From assembly GCA_946540675.1 (NCBI GenBank), contig CAMNIW010000027.1:1-11110 (forward strand): 11,110 bases of DNA, given 5' to 3'. The notes beneath the pieces are model-generated. The model saw only the letters and a program-made list of their open reading frames with translations. It was not told the DNA's origin and ran no database searches. Position 1 is the stretch's first letter, and each line of letters begins with the position of its first letter. The position numbers and the translations under genes were made by a program. The DNA is from an uncultured Clostridia bacterium (GTDB taxonomy: Bacteria > Bacillota > Clostridia > Christensenellales > Borkfalkiaceae). Shown here piece after piece: positions 4,419 to 11,110 of the stretch.

Positions 4419-6845
4419 TCAGCGTTTTATACCCTTGTATTTATACCCCGCGGAAGTTATCGCCGCGCGTATCTTCTCTTCTTCCGCGTCGCCGGATAAT
4501 ACGACCGCGACGTTCTTCTTATAGTCGGCTTTCGCCGTAACGCCTATTTCCGCAAGAGCCTTTTCCACTCTCTTCACGCAGTGTTCGCAAGTCATACCGC
4601 CGACGCGGATTTTTACACCCGTTTGCTCTTTTTCGGCGTGTTCCGCATTTTTGCCGAATTTGAAAAATCTTAGCCGCAGGGCGTTTAATACGACGAAAAT
4701 GCTCGACAGACTCATCGCCGCGGAAGACCACATAGGATTCATTTCCACCCCTATCGGGACGAGCGCGCCGCACGCTATCGGTATAAGAATAACGTTGTAG
4801 AAAAACGCCCAGAAAAGGTTTTCCTTAATGTTTAGCATAACCTTTTTGCCGAGCCGCACGGCTTTTGCCGCGTCCGTAAGGTCGCTCTTTATCAAGACGA
4901 CGTCCGCGCTCTCTATCGCTATGTCCGTACCCGCGCCTATCGCCGCGCCGACCGTCGCTTCGGTCAGAGCGGGAGCGTCGTTTACGCCGTCGCCGACCAT
5001 CATTACCTTTTTGCCGCTTTGGGTTAGTTTCTTTATCTCGGAATGCTTGTCTTCGGGAAGAACGCCCGCGCGGTAGCCTATGCCGAGATCTTCGGCGACT
5101 GCCGCCGCCGCGGACTCCCCGTCGCCCGTAAGCATAACCACGTCTATACCCATATCCTTAAAGGCGTTTACCGCTTCTCTCGAAGACGGTTTCACCTTGT
5201 CTTTTATCGCGATGTAGCCGAGATATCCGCCGTCCTGCGCGACGTATAAAACGGTGCTTCCGGCCGTTTTTTCGGGATCTGCGAAAAAGTCGTTTACGCC
5301 CGACTTCGCCATCATTCCGGCGTTGCCTATAACGCACAGCCTGCCGTTTATCCTGCCGCGTATACCTTCGCCGGCGACCGCCGAAAAGTCGGAAACTTCT
5401 TCGTCCTTTATGCCGAGCGCTTCCGCCGCCGCTATCACGGGCTGACCGAGCACGTGCGAACTGCGCCTTTCAAGCGCGGCGCATATGCCGAGAAAATATT
5501 CGTCCGTAACGCTTTCTACGTGGTAATATCCGTCCGTTTCGGGTTTACCGTAAGTTATCGTGCCGGTCTTGTCGAGCGCGACCGTATCGGTATCGGCGAG
5601 ATTTTGCAACGCTTCGCCGCTCTTTACGAGTATGCCGTTTTCGGCGGCTTTACCCGTGCCCGCCATAAGCGCGGCGGGAGTCGCGAGCCCGAGAGCGCAC
5701 GGACACGAAACGACGAGTACGCTGACCGCGAGTTTTATCGCAAAGCGCGCGTCGCCCCGAACTATCATCCATACAATAAAGGTCGCGAGCGCTATCGCTA
5801 TGACCACGGGAACGAACACCCCCGCCACCTTATCCGCTATTTTCGCTATCGGGACTTTTGTGGAGTTGGCGTCTTCAACGAGTTTGACTATCCTGAAAAC
5901 GGTCGAATCTTCGCCCACGCTTTCCGCCCTGAAAAGGACGTAACCGCCCGAAAATCTCGTACCGCACACTATTTTTTTGCCTTCGTCCTTATATACGGGC
6001 ACGCTTTCGCCCGTTATGACCGATTCGTCCGACCAGCCGTCGCCGCTTATGACCACGCCGTCGCAAGGCGCGGTCGACCCGTCTTTAAGCACGACGGTAT
6101 CGCCGACTTCGAGTTCTGCCGACTTTATCGCGACTTCCTTTCCGTCCCTTAAAACGACCGCCGTATCGGGCGCGAGATCGAGAAGTTTCTCAACCGCGCT
6201 CATCGTCTTGTTTTTTGACTTCTCTTCTAAAAACTTGCCTATCGTTATAAACGCGAGTATCATTGCCGCGCCTTCGTAAAAAAGACCGGACATATACTCT
6301 TCGTGACCCGAAAAAATCATAACGGTAGCGAAAATACTATACGCGTATGATACCGCCGAGCCGAGACCGATGAGCGTATCCATATTAGGGTGCCCCGTGA
6401 ACAGTTTTTTGAAACCGCTTATAAAATAATGCCTGTTGACGACGAGTACGGGGGTACACAGGGCAAACTGAACTATCGCCTGAACGGTCGCCCCGTGCAA
6501 AAACGGCGGTATGACGTTTACGCCCGTATCCATACTTATCATATGCCCCATCGACGCGTACATAAGCAAAAGCACGAGCGGAAGGGATATAAGGAGCCTG
6601 CGTTTGAGTTTTCTCGCCTGTTCGCCGCTCCTGCGGAGTTCCGCTCCGTCCTTTATGCCGTAACCTTCGGCGGTAACCGCGCGTTTTATGTCGTCGGACC
6701 TGTCTTCTTCCATCTTTACCGACAATACGCCGCTTATTAAGTTGACCGTCACGTCGCTGACCCCGTCTATCTTTTCGACGCACTTGCCGACTCTCGCCGA
6801 ACACGCCGAACAGGTCATACCCGTGACCGTGAATTTTTTATCCAT
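4419..6845 (-). CDS. copA: Copper-exporting P1B-type ATPase with HMA domains at both ends
   Basis: This membrane pump uses ATP to export Cu(I) from the cytoplasm. The 808-residue protein has an N-terminal heavy-metal domain GMTCSAC (CxxC at 12 and 15), and hydrophobic segments at about 83-104, 121-137, 157-180, 188-204 and 341-363. Next come the transmembrane metal site CPC (381-383), actuator TGE (278-280), phosphorylated Asp425 in DKTGT, TGDG (573-576) and GDGVND (618-623). YN (683-684) and MSLSS (711-715) in the last two helices mark the Cu(I) subgroup (P1B-1). A second HMA domain, GGMTCEHC (CxxC at 753 and 756), closes the protein. The nucleotide-domain HP motif reads HV (464-465). A GGAG ribosome binding site is 6 nt from the ATG. 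It lies 42 nt after the phosphodiesterase gene and probably shares its promoter. No CsoR or CopY gene is nearby. Confidence 0.93.
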   Translation of the reverse strand: MDKKFTVTGMTCSACSARVGKCVEKIDGVSDVTVNLISGVLSVKMEEDRSDDIKRAVTAEGYGIKDGAELRRSGEQARKLKRRLLISLPLVLLLMYASMGHMISMDTGVNVIPPFLHGATVQAIVQFALCTPVLVVNRHYFISGFKKLFTGHPNMDTLIGLGSAVSYAYSIFATVMIFSGHEEYMSGLFYEGAAMILAFITIGKFLEEKSKNKTMSAVEKLLDLAPDTAVVLRDGKEVAIKSAELEVGDTVVLKDGSTAPCDGVVISGDGWSDESVITGESVPVYKDEGKKIVCGTRFSGGYVLFRAESVGEDSTVFRIVKLVEDANSTKVPIAKIADKVAGVFVPVVIAIALATFIVWMIVRGDARFAIKLAVSVLVVSCPCALGLATPAALMAGTGKAAENGILVKSGEALQNLADTDTVALDKTGTITYGKPETDGYYHVESVTDEYFLGICAALERRSSHVLGQPVIAAAEALGIKDEEVSDFSAVAGEGIRGRINGRLCVIGNAGMMAKSGVNDFFADPEKTAGSTVLYVAQDGGYLGYIAIKDKVKPSSREAVNAFKDMGIDVVMLTGDGESAAAAVAEDLGIGYRAGVLPEDKHSEIKKLTQSGKKVMMVGDGVNDAPALTEATVGAAIGAGTDIAIESADVVLIKSDLTDAAKAVRLGKKVMLNIKENLFWAFFYNVILIPIACGALVPIGVEMNPMWSSAAMSLSSIFVVLNALRLRFFKFGKNAEHAEKEQTGVKIRVGGMTCEHCVKRVEKALAEIGVTAKADYKKNVAVVLSGDAEEEKIRAAITSAGYKYKGIKR

Positions 6846-6887
6846 ATAAAACTCCGAAAGTCCGCCTATAAGTCGATAATACCGATT

Positions 6888-7613
6888 TTACGGGCGGATA
6901 TTCTCAAATATATAGTTGTCCGCAAACTCTATCGCGCGGGTCTTGTCCGTTTCGCTCCTTATAGTCCAGGAGATAAGTCTGCGGTTTTTTATGAGCCTTT
7001 TTTCGACGGGCAGAAAGTCGACTTCCATATTGATAAAGTCGGGTTTGGTCATAAAGTTGAAAAAACCCTTGGAAAGAAGTTTATCGACAAAAGCCGAAAG
7101 GTTTTTGTGCCGCGTCCTGCTTATCAGTTGTCCGCGTATCCACTCGGGACGCTTTTTTTTGAGTTCGAGCACGATGGTCGGATCGAAAGACTGAACGACG
7201 AACTCCCCTTTGTACGCGTCGAGAAGGGGTAAGGTCTTGTCCACTATCGTCTTCTTTGTCCTTTGCTGTTTGTATTCGAGAACGACGGGCACTCTTCCGC
7301 CGACGAGATCGAGAAATTCCGAAAAAAGCATTATCTTCTCGTCCGTGCCGCCGAGTCGGAGTTCTTTGATTTCCGCGTAGGTCTTATCCCATATAAGGCT
7401 GTCTTCGCCCGTCATTCTCTTTAAGTTGTCGTCGTGAAAACATACGACTTCGCAGTCCGCCGTAAGTTGTACGTCCATCTCTATCGGATAACCGTTTTCT
7501 ATCGCCGAAACATACGCCGCGCGACTGTTTTCCGGTATGCCGTCTCCGTGCAATCCCCTGTGCGCGACGGGGCGGGTTATAAGCCAATGTCCGTCTTTTA
7601 TCCTGCTCTTCAT
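6888..7613 (-). CDS. Glycerophosphodiester phosphodiesterase (GDPD family)
   Basis: GDPD enzymes hydrolyse glycerophosphodiesters from deacylated phospholipids to glycerol-3-phosphate and an alcohol, using a metal-dependent TIM-barrel site. The 241-residue protein shows the family catalytic residues in order: AHRG (His18, Arg19), PEN (Glu28, Asn29), EMD (Glu45, Asp47), HDDNL (His60) and LEYK (Glu113, Lys115). A C-terminal WTI segment is typical of the last barrel strands. There is no signal peptide or membrane segment, so it should be cytoplasmic, like UgpQ-type enzymes. It is first in a probable two-gene transcript with copA, driven by a consensus promoter; no glycerol-phosphate transporter is adjacent. 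A functional link to copper export is not evident. GGGGAA precedes the ATG. Confidence 0.92.
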   Translation of the reverse strand: MKSRIKDGHWLITRPVAHRGLHGDGIPENSRAAYVSAIENGYPIEMDVQLTADCEVVCFHDDNLKRMTGEDSLIWDKTYAEIKELRLGGTDEKIMLFSEFLDLVGGRVPVVLEYKQQRTKKTIVDKTLPLLDAYKGEFVVQSFDPTIVLELKKKRPEWIRGQLISRTRHKNLSAFVDKLLSKGFFNFMTKPDFINMEVDFLPVEKRLIKNRRLISWTIRSETDKTRAIEFADNYIFENIRP

Positions 7614-7666
7614 ATTTTCCCCAAGCCTTACGTTTTTATGTCAGTTAATCGCTGCTAACCGCATAT

Positions 7667-7695
7667 ATTATAACCCGACGAAAGAGCGTTGTCAA
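7667..7695 (-). promoter_or_regulatory. Fully consensus promoter for the GDPD-copA unit
   Basis: The minus strand carries TTGACA (7695-7690), a 17-nt spacer and TATAAT (7672-7667), matching the sigma-70/sigma-A consensus at all twelve positions. The predicted start near 7660 gives a leader of ~46 nt before the GDPD ATG. No known copper operator (CsoR or CopY type) is recognisable around it, suggesting constitutive expression or an unrecognised repressor. Confidence 0.85.
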
Positions 7696-7764
7696 TCTTT
7701 TTCCGCTTCGGAGCAAACCTTTCGGGGGTAAAAAGATTTTATGCATATTAGTCTTTGATAAAAC

Positions 7765-7793
7765 TTGATTTTATTCCGTAAATTATATATAAT
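7765..7793 (+). promoter_or_regulatory. Promoter of lepA-hemW
   Basis: TTGATT (7765-7770) and a perfect TATAAT (7788-7793) are 17 nt apart on the plus strand in an A/T-rich stretch. The predicted start near 7800 gives a ~38-nt leader before lepA. It is back-to-back with the GDPD promoter; the two -35 boxes are about 70 nt apart. Confidence 0.7.
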
Positions 7794-7837
7794 ATTATAA
7801 AAGTATCATTTTACGCTGAAAGCCGTTTCGGGATTAT

Positions 7838-9652
7838 ATGAAGACGAAAAAGGAAAATATCAGGAATTTTTGCATAATAGCGCATATCGATCACGGTAAA
7901 TCGACGCTTGCCGACAGGATAATGGAACTTACGGGGCAGGTCGCGGAAAGAGATATGGAAGAGCAACTGCTCGACTCTATGGATCTCGAACGCGAAAGGG
8001 GCATAACCATCAAACTCACCCCCGTAAGAATGTCCTATACCGCGAAAGACGGCAAGGAATACGTCTTTAACCTTATCGACACCCCCGGACACGTGGACTT
8101 CACATACGAAGTTTCGCGTTCTCTCGCCGCGTGCGAAGGGGCGATACTCATAGTAGACGCGACGCAGGGAATAGAAGCGCAAACTCTTGCCAACTGCTAT
8201 CTCGCTCTCGATAACAATCTCGAAATAATGCCCGTCATCAACAAGATAGATCTCGCTTCGGCAAACCCCGACGAGACCGCCAAAGAGATAGAAGACGTCA
8301 TCGGACTCGACGGCTCCGCCGCGCCGAGAATATCGGCAAAAAACGGCACCAACGTCGATGAAGTGCTCGAACAGATAGTCACGCATATCCCCGCACCCGA
8401 AGGCGACGACGACGCGCCCTTAAAAGCGCTTATCTTCGACTCTTATTACGACAACTTCAAGGGCGTTATATGCTTTGTAAGGATAGTGGACGGCACCGTT
8501 CAGGCAGGCGACAGGATAAAGACCTTTACGGGGGAAAAACAGTTCGAAGTGACCGAAGTCGGGACATTCAACCCCCAACTCCGTCCCAAAAAAACGCTCT
8601 CTTCGGGCGAAGTCGGCTACATAGCGGCGAGCATAAAGAGCATAGAAGACATCTCGGTGGGCGACACGATAACCAAGACGACTTTCGCCGCGCCCGAACC
8701 TTTGCCCGGCTATAAAAAAGTACAACCGGTCGTCTTTTCCGGCATATATCCGCTCGACGGGTCGAAGTTCAACGACCTTAAAGAAGCGCTGCTCAAACTC
8801 AAACTCAACGACGCTTCTCTCTCCTTCGAGCCCGACAACTCGGACGCGCTCGGATTCGGTTTCCGCTGCGGATTTTTAGGACTTCTGCATATGGAGATAA
8901 TACAGGAGCGTCTGGAAAGGGAATTCGATCTCGAAATAATAACCACCGCTCCGTCCGTTTCTTATCACGTATATCTGACCGACGGGAGCCTGCTCGTCGT
9001 GGACAATCCGAGCAAGTTCCCCGACGTGTCCAACATAGACTATACCGAAGAGCCGATAATAACCGCGAATATCTTTACTCCGCCCGACTACGTGGGCGCG
9101 ATAATGGAACTGTGTCAGGACAAGCGCGGAGTCTTCACCGATATGACTTATCTCGACGCGAAAAGGGTAAAACTCAATTATAAACTCCCCTTAAACGAGA
9201 TAATATTCGATTTCTTCGACGGGCTTAAAAGCAGAACAAGGGGTTACGCGTCTTTCGACTACGAACTCGCGGGATACCAAAGGAGCGATCTCGTAAAACT
9301 CGATATGCTGTTAAACGGCGAAACGTGCGACGCCCTTTCGGTAATAGTCCATAAGGACAAGGCTTACGCAAGGGGAAGGGCTCTTGCCGAAAGACTTAAA
9401 GACGTCATACCGCGCCAACTCTTCGAGATACCGATACAAGCCGCAGTCGGCGGAAAGGTCATCGCGAGAGAGACCGTAAAGGCGATGAGAAAAGACGTAC
9501 TCGCCAAGTGCTACGGCGGCGACATAACGAGAAAGAGAAAACTTCTCGAAAAGCAAAAAGAAGGAAAGAAGAAAATGCGACAACTCGGATCCGTCGAAGT
9601 CCCGAGCGAAGCCTTTATGTCTATACTCAAAATCGACAGTTCGGACAACTGA
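7838..9652 (+). CDS. lepA: Elongation factor 4 (LepA), ribosome-associated GTPase
   Basis: LepA/EF4 is a translational GTPase linked to ribosome back-translocation or 30S maturation. The 604-residue protein is full length (E. coli 599) and shows all G motifs: AHIDHGKST (15-23), RGITI (54-58), DTPGHVDF (81-88) and NKID (135-138). The LepA-specific C-terminal domain is marked by KCYGGDITRKRKLLEKQK and the MRQLGSVEVPSEAF ending. The ATG at 7838 gives the usual short N terminus before NIRNF-like sequence; its ribosome binding site (GGGA) is weak. hemW begins one base after the stop, as in many Firmicutes, where lepA-hemW is often followed by hrcA-grpE-dnaK; that continuation is absent here. Confidence 0.98.
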   Translation: MKTKKENIRNFCIIAHIDHGKSTLADRIMELTGQVAERDMEEQLLDSMDLERERGITIKLTPVRMSYTAKDGKEYVFNLIDTPGHVDFTYEVSRSLAACEGAILIVDATQGIEAQTLANCYLALDNNLEIMPVINKIDLASANPDETAKEIEDVIGLDGSAAPRISAKNGTNVDEVLEQIVTHIPAPEGDDDAPLKALIFDSYYDNFKGVICFVRIVDGTVQAGDRIKTFTGEKQFEVTEVGTFNPQLRPKKTLSSGEVGYIAASIKSIEDISVGDTITKTTFAAPEPLPGYKKVQPVVFSGIYPLDGSKFNDLKEALLKLKLNDASLSFEPDNSDALGFGFRCGFLGLLHMEIIQERLEREFDLEIITTAPSVSYHVYLTDGSLLVVDNPSKFPDVSNIDYTEEPIITANIFTPPDYVGAIMELCQDKRGVFTDMTYLDAKRVKLNYKLPLNEIIFDFFDGLKSRTRGYASFDYELAGYQRSDLVKLDMLLNGETCDALSVIVHKDKAYARGRALAERLKDVIPRQLFEIPIQAAVGGKVIARETVKAMRKDVLAKCYGGDITRKRKLLEKQKEGKKKMRQLGSVEVPSEAFMSILKIDSSDN

Positions 9653-9653
9653 T

Positions 9654-10340
9654 ATGAGCGGAATATATATACACGTACCGTTTTGCAAGAGCAAATGCTA
9701 TTACTGCGACTTCGCGTCTTATCCGCACGAAGTCGGAAAAACCGATATTTACTTCGCCTGTCTGTACAAAGAAATGAAAGGCAGGGCGCAAAGCCTTAAA
9801 GACTACGTTTTCGACACCGTGTATATCGGCGGCGGAACGCCGTCTTTCGTAGACCCGAAATATATCGTCGGCGCGATGCGGCAGATAAAAAACCTGTACC
9901 GACTTTCCGACGACCCCGAAATAACGATAGAGATAAACCCCGGCACGCTTACGCCCGAAAAACTCAAAGCGTACAAATCGGTCGGGATAAACCGTTTCAG
10001 CGTGGGACTGCAATCGGCGGACGACGATATGCTGTATAAACTCAACCGCATACACACGGCGGCGGACTTTTCGGACGCCTGCGCAATGCTTAAAGGCGAA
10101 AACGTTTCGGCGGACATACTTTTGGGTCTCGAAGACCAGACCGAAGAAGGATTTGCGAAGATGTCCAACCCGAAGTTCGAGATCTACCTCGACAAAGCGG
10201 GTGAATACCGTTTTCGCCTGAAGGCCCGCAACGGCCAGGTCATCGCCAGCAGTGAAGGCTACACCAAGATGGCCAGCTGCAAGAACGGCATCGACAGCGT
10301 CATCAAGAATGCTGACTCCCCGATCGTTGTAGCGGAGTAA
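9654..10340 (+). CDS. hemW: HemW (radical SAM heme chaperone) 5' part, in-frame chimera with a DUF1508 gene
   Basis: Only codons 1 to about 165 are HemW. They include HVPFCKSKCYYCDF, the CX3CX2C cluster ligands Cys11, Cys15 and Cys18, GGGTPS (59-64), EINPGT (93-98) and RFSVGLQS (114-121), all standard for the HemN/HemW radical-SAM barrel that binds S-adenosylmethionine and, in HemW, hands heme to target proteins. HemW proteins are normally near 370-380 residues; here the barrel stops at about DQTEEGF. The frame then continues through a complete DUF1508 protein to a stop at 10338. The C-terminal HemW domain is missing, so this product would not be functional HemW. The start is one base after lepA, so translation is probably coupled. 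I read the join as a contig artefact rather than a natural fusion. Confidence 0.8.
   Translation: MSGIYIHVPFCKSKCYYCDFASYPHEVGKTDIYFACLYKEMKGRAQSLKDYVFDTVYIGGGTPSFVDPKYIVGAMRQIKNLYRLSDDPEITIEINPGTLTPEKLKAYKSVGINRFSVGLQSADDDMLYKLNRIHTAADFSDACAMLKGENVSADILLGLEDQTEEGFAKMSNPKFEIYLDKAGEYRFRLKARNGQVIASSEGYTKMASCKNGIDSVIKNADSPIVVAE
10140..10160. other. Probable chimeric join between two unrelated genomes
   Basis: HemW homology ends inside its catalytic barrel here and a DUF1508 gene begins with its own ATG at 10161, preceded by AAGGA (10147-10151) at proper distance. Before the join Ile is often ATA, Lys mostly AAA and Arg often AGA/AGG. After it, the DUF1508 and nitroreductase frames have no ATA, mostly AAG, and CGC/CGG for Arg, with higher G+C. 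The exact base cannot be set; a short purine-rich overlap such as GAAGAAGGA may have joined the pieces. Confidence 0.75.
10161..10340 (+). CDS. DUF1508 (YegP-like) small protein
   Basis: The 59-residue product, beginning MSNPKFEIYLDKAGEYRFRL, is a single DUF1508 repeat, a small beta-beta-beta-alpha fold known from E. coli YegP, which has two copies. Key family features visible are the F-E-I-Y-x-D-x-x-G-x-Y-R-F strand, NGQVIASSEGY (24-34) and the C-terminal helix SCKNGIDSVIKNA. Function of the family is not established; it is often called a stress or phage-related small protein. ATG 10161 has AAGGA 9 nt upstream. The frame is open into hemW, but homology, ribosome binding site and codon use all support this as an independent complete gene. 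The next gene starts 40 nt later and may be co-transcribed. Confidence 0.85.
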   Translation: MSNPKFEIYLDKAGEYRFRLKARNGQVIASSEGYTKMASCKNGIDSVIKNADSPIVVAE

Positions 10341-10380
10341 CCCGCCGCGGGGACTGCATATTAACAACTAAGGAAATCTT

Positions 10381-11110
10381 ATGAGTACCACCGAACGCAT
10401 CAGCCTCATGGAAGCCATCGAGCAGCGCCACTCGGTCCGGCAGTACAAGGAATCGCCCCTTCCGGCGGCCGTGATTGCCGAACTGGCGGACGCCGTCTTC
10501 GCGTGCAATGAAGAGAGCGGGCTGCACATCCAGCTCGTCACCAACGAACCGGACGCTTTTTCCGGAATGCGCGCCAAATACGGCAAGTTCTCCGGCGTGA
10601 GCAACTACTTCGCCATGGTGGGCAAGAAAGCGCCCAACCTCGAAGAGCAGTGCGGCTATTACGGCGAAAAACTCGTCCTGCTCGCACAGCAGATGGGACT
10701 CAATACCTGCTGGGTCGGCGGCACGTTCAACAAGCGCAAAACCGCGTTTGACGTCAGCAAGGACGAAAAGCTCGTCCTCATCATCGCCGTCGGATACGGC
10801 GCCACGCAGGGGCACACCCGCAAGAGCAAATCCTTCATGGATGTGAACCGCACCAAGGGCGTGATCCCGACCTGGTACCGGCGCGGTGTGGAGGCAGCTC
10901 TGCTCGCCCCGACCGCGATCAACCAGCAGAAGTTCTCGTTCAGCTATACCGGGAGTGCCGGCTCCGCACCGGCTGCCCCGACGGATGCGCCCAACAGCAA
11001 ATCAGCTGCATCCCTTGCCGCTGACAATCCCTTCTCTGTTGAGACGACCCGGACCCTGCCCGGCGTGCATGTCGAAGTGGACGGGTTTGGCTTCTTCAGC
11101 AAAGTCGACC
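10381..11110 (+). CDS. Nitroreductase-family protein, TM1586 type (3' end outside window)
   Basis: The frame is open from ATG 10381 to the window edge (243 codons, no stop). It fits the TM1586-type nitroreductases, which bind FMN and are predicted NAD(P)H-dependent reductases. Visible marks are IEQRHSVRQY (13-22), the FMN-phosphate arginine region, CGYYGEKLVLLAQQMGLNTCWVGGTF (91-116 overall; family core GLNTCWVGGTF) and VEAALLAPTAINQQKF (170-185). Residues 190-217 are an Ala/Pro/Ser-rich insert, after which the fold resumes with VDGFGFFSKVD; family members usually end ~20 residues beyond this point. AAGGAAA (10370-10376) is the ribosome binding site. High G+C codon use matches the DUF1508 gene and not the upstream genes. 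The specific substrate is unknown. Confidence 0.85.
   Translation, partial: MSTTERISLMEAIEQRHSVRQYKESPLPAAVIAELADAVFACNEESGLHIQLVTNEPDAFSGMRAKYGKFSGVSNYFAMVGKKAPNLEEQCGYYGEKLVLLAQQMGLNTCWVGGTFNKRKTAFDVSKDEKLVLIIAVGYGATQGHTRKSKSFMDVNRTKGVIPTWYRRGVEAALLAPTAINQQKFSFSYTGSAGSAPAAPTDAPNSKSAASLAADNPFSVETTRTLPGVHVEVDGFGFFSKVD

Noticed and set aside
9654..10340. A genuine new fusion of radical SAM and DUF1508 domains
   Set aside because: The HemW part lacks half of its barrel and its C-terminal domain, while the DUF1508 part is complete with its own start and ribosome binding site and different codon use; a join of two sequences explains it better.
10341..10352. CCCG/CGGG hairpin after the DUF1508 stop as a terminator
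   Set aside because: A 4-bp stem with a 3-nt loop and no T tract; too weak, and the next gene starts 28 nt later.
9627..10367. 246-codon open frame on the minus strand across hemW, and similar long antisense frames at 126-860, 1264-1908 and 5454-6152
   Set aside because: They lie wholly opposite strongly supported genes, arise from the codon bias of those genes, have no recognisable domains and low-complexity Tyr/Arg/Val-rich translations.

Overview
The first ~10.1 kb looks like a gut-type, Gram-positive Clostridia-like Firmicute. Grounds: the S10 ribosomal-protein gene order, strong AGGAGG-type ribosome binding sites, near-consensus sigma-70/sigma-A promoters with 17-nt spacers, a lepA-hemW pair, and codon use rich in ATA (Ile), AAA (Lys) and AGA/AGG (Arg). 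Standard genetic code is used. The lineage assignment is inference; no marker was searched. The last ~950 bases read like DNA of a different genome.

Layout. (1) 1-2771, minus strand: the head of the S10 operon, rpsJ-rplC-rplD-rplW-rplB and the first codons of rpsS. (2) 2772-3300: a ~250-nt leader of the S10 operon with a strong promoter (TTGACA-17-TATGAT), a large nested hairpin and, downstream of it, a hairpin plus U7 that looks like an attenuator with a competing antiterminator pairing. Beyond the promoter lies a gene-free stretch with a possible plus-strand promoter and a chain of stem-loops, including a perfect 14-bp stem at 3256-3288. (3) 3365-4291, minus: a PfkB-family 1-phosphofructokinase-like sugar-phosphate kinase with its own promoter and an operator-like dyad on the -10 box. 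(4) 4419-7613, minus: a glycerophosphodiester phosphodiesterase followed by a Cu(I) P1B ATPase with metal-binding domains at both ends, apparently one transcript from a fully consensus promoter. (5) 7838 onward, plus: lepA, then hemW, one base apart.

The hemW frame is broken off inside its radical-SAM domain at about residue 165 and runs in frame into a complete DUF1508 (YegP-like) gene of 59 codons. This is followed by a TM1586-type nitroreductase that runs off the window end. At this point codon use changes abruptly: ATA vanishes, AAG and CGC/CGG dominate, and G+C rises. The simplest reading is a chimeric contig joined near 10140-10160, not a natural HemW-DUF1508 fusion.

How the genes fit: the S10 block and lepA serve translation; HemW would insert heme; CopA exports copper; GDPD and FruK are phospholipid-headgroup and sugar catabolism. 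No mobile element, CRISPR array, rRNA or tRNA was seen. The least explained material is the S10 leader and the 3100-3364 intergenic stretch.
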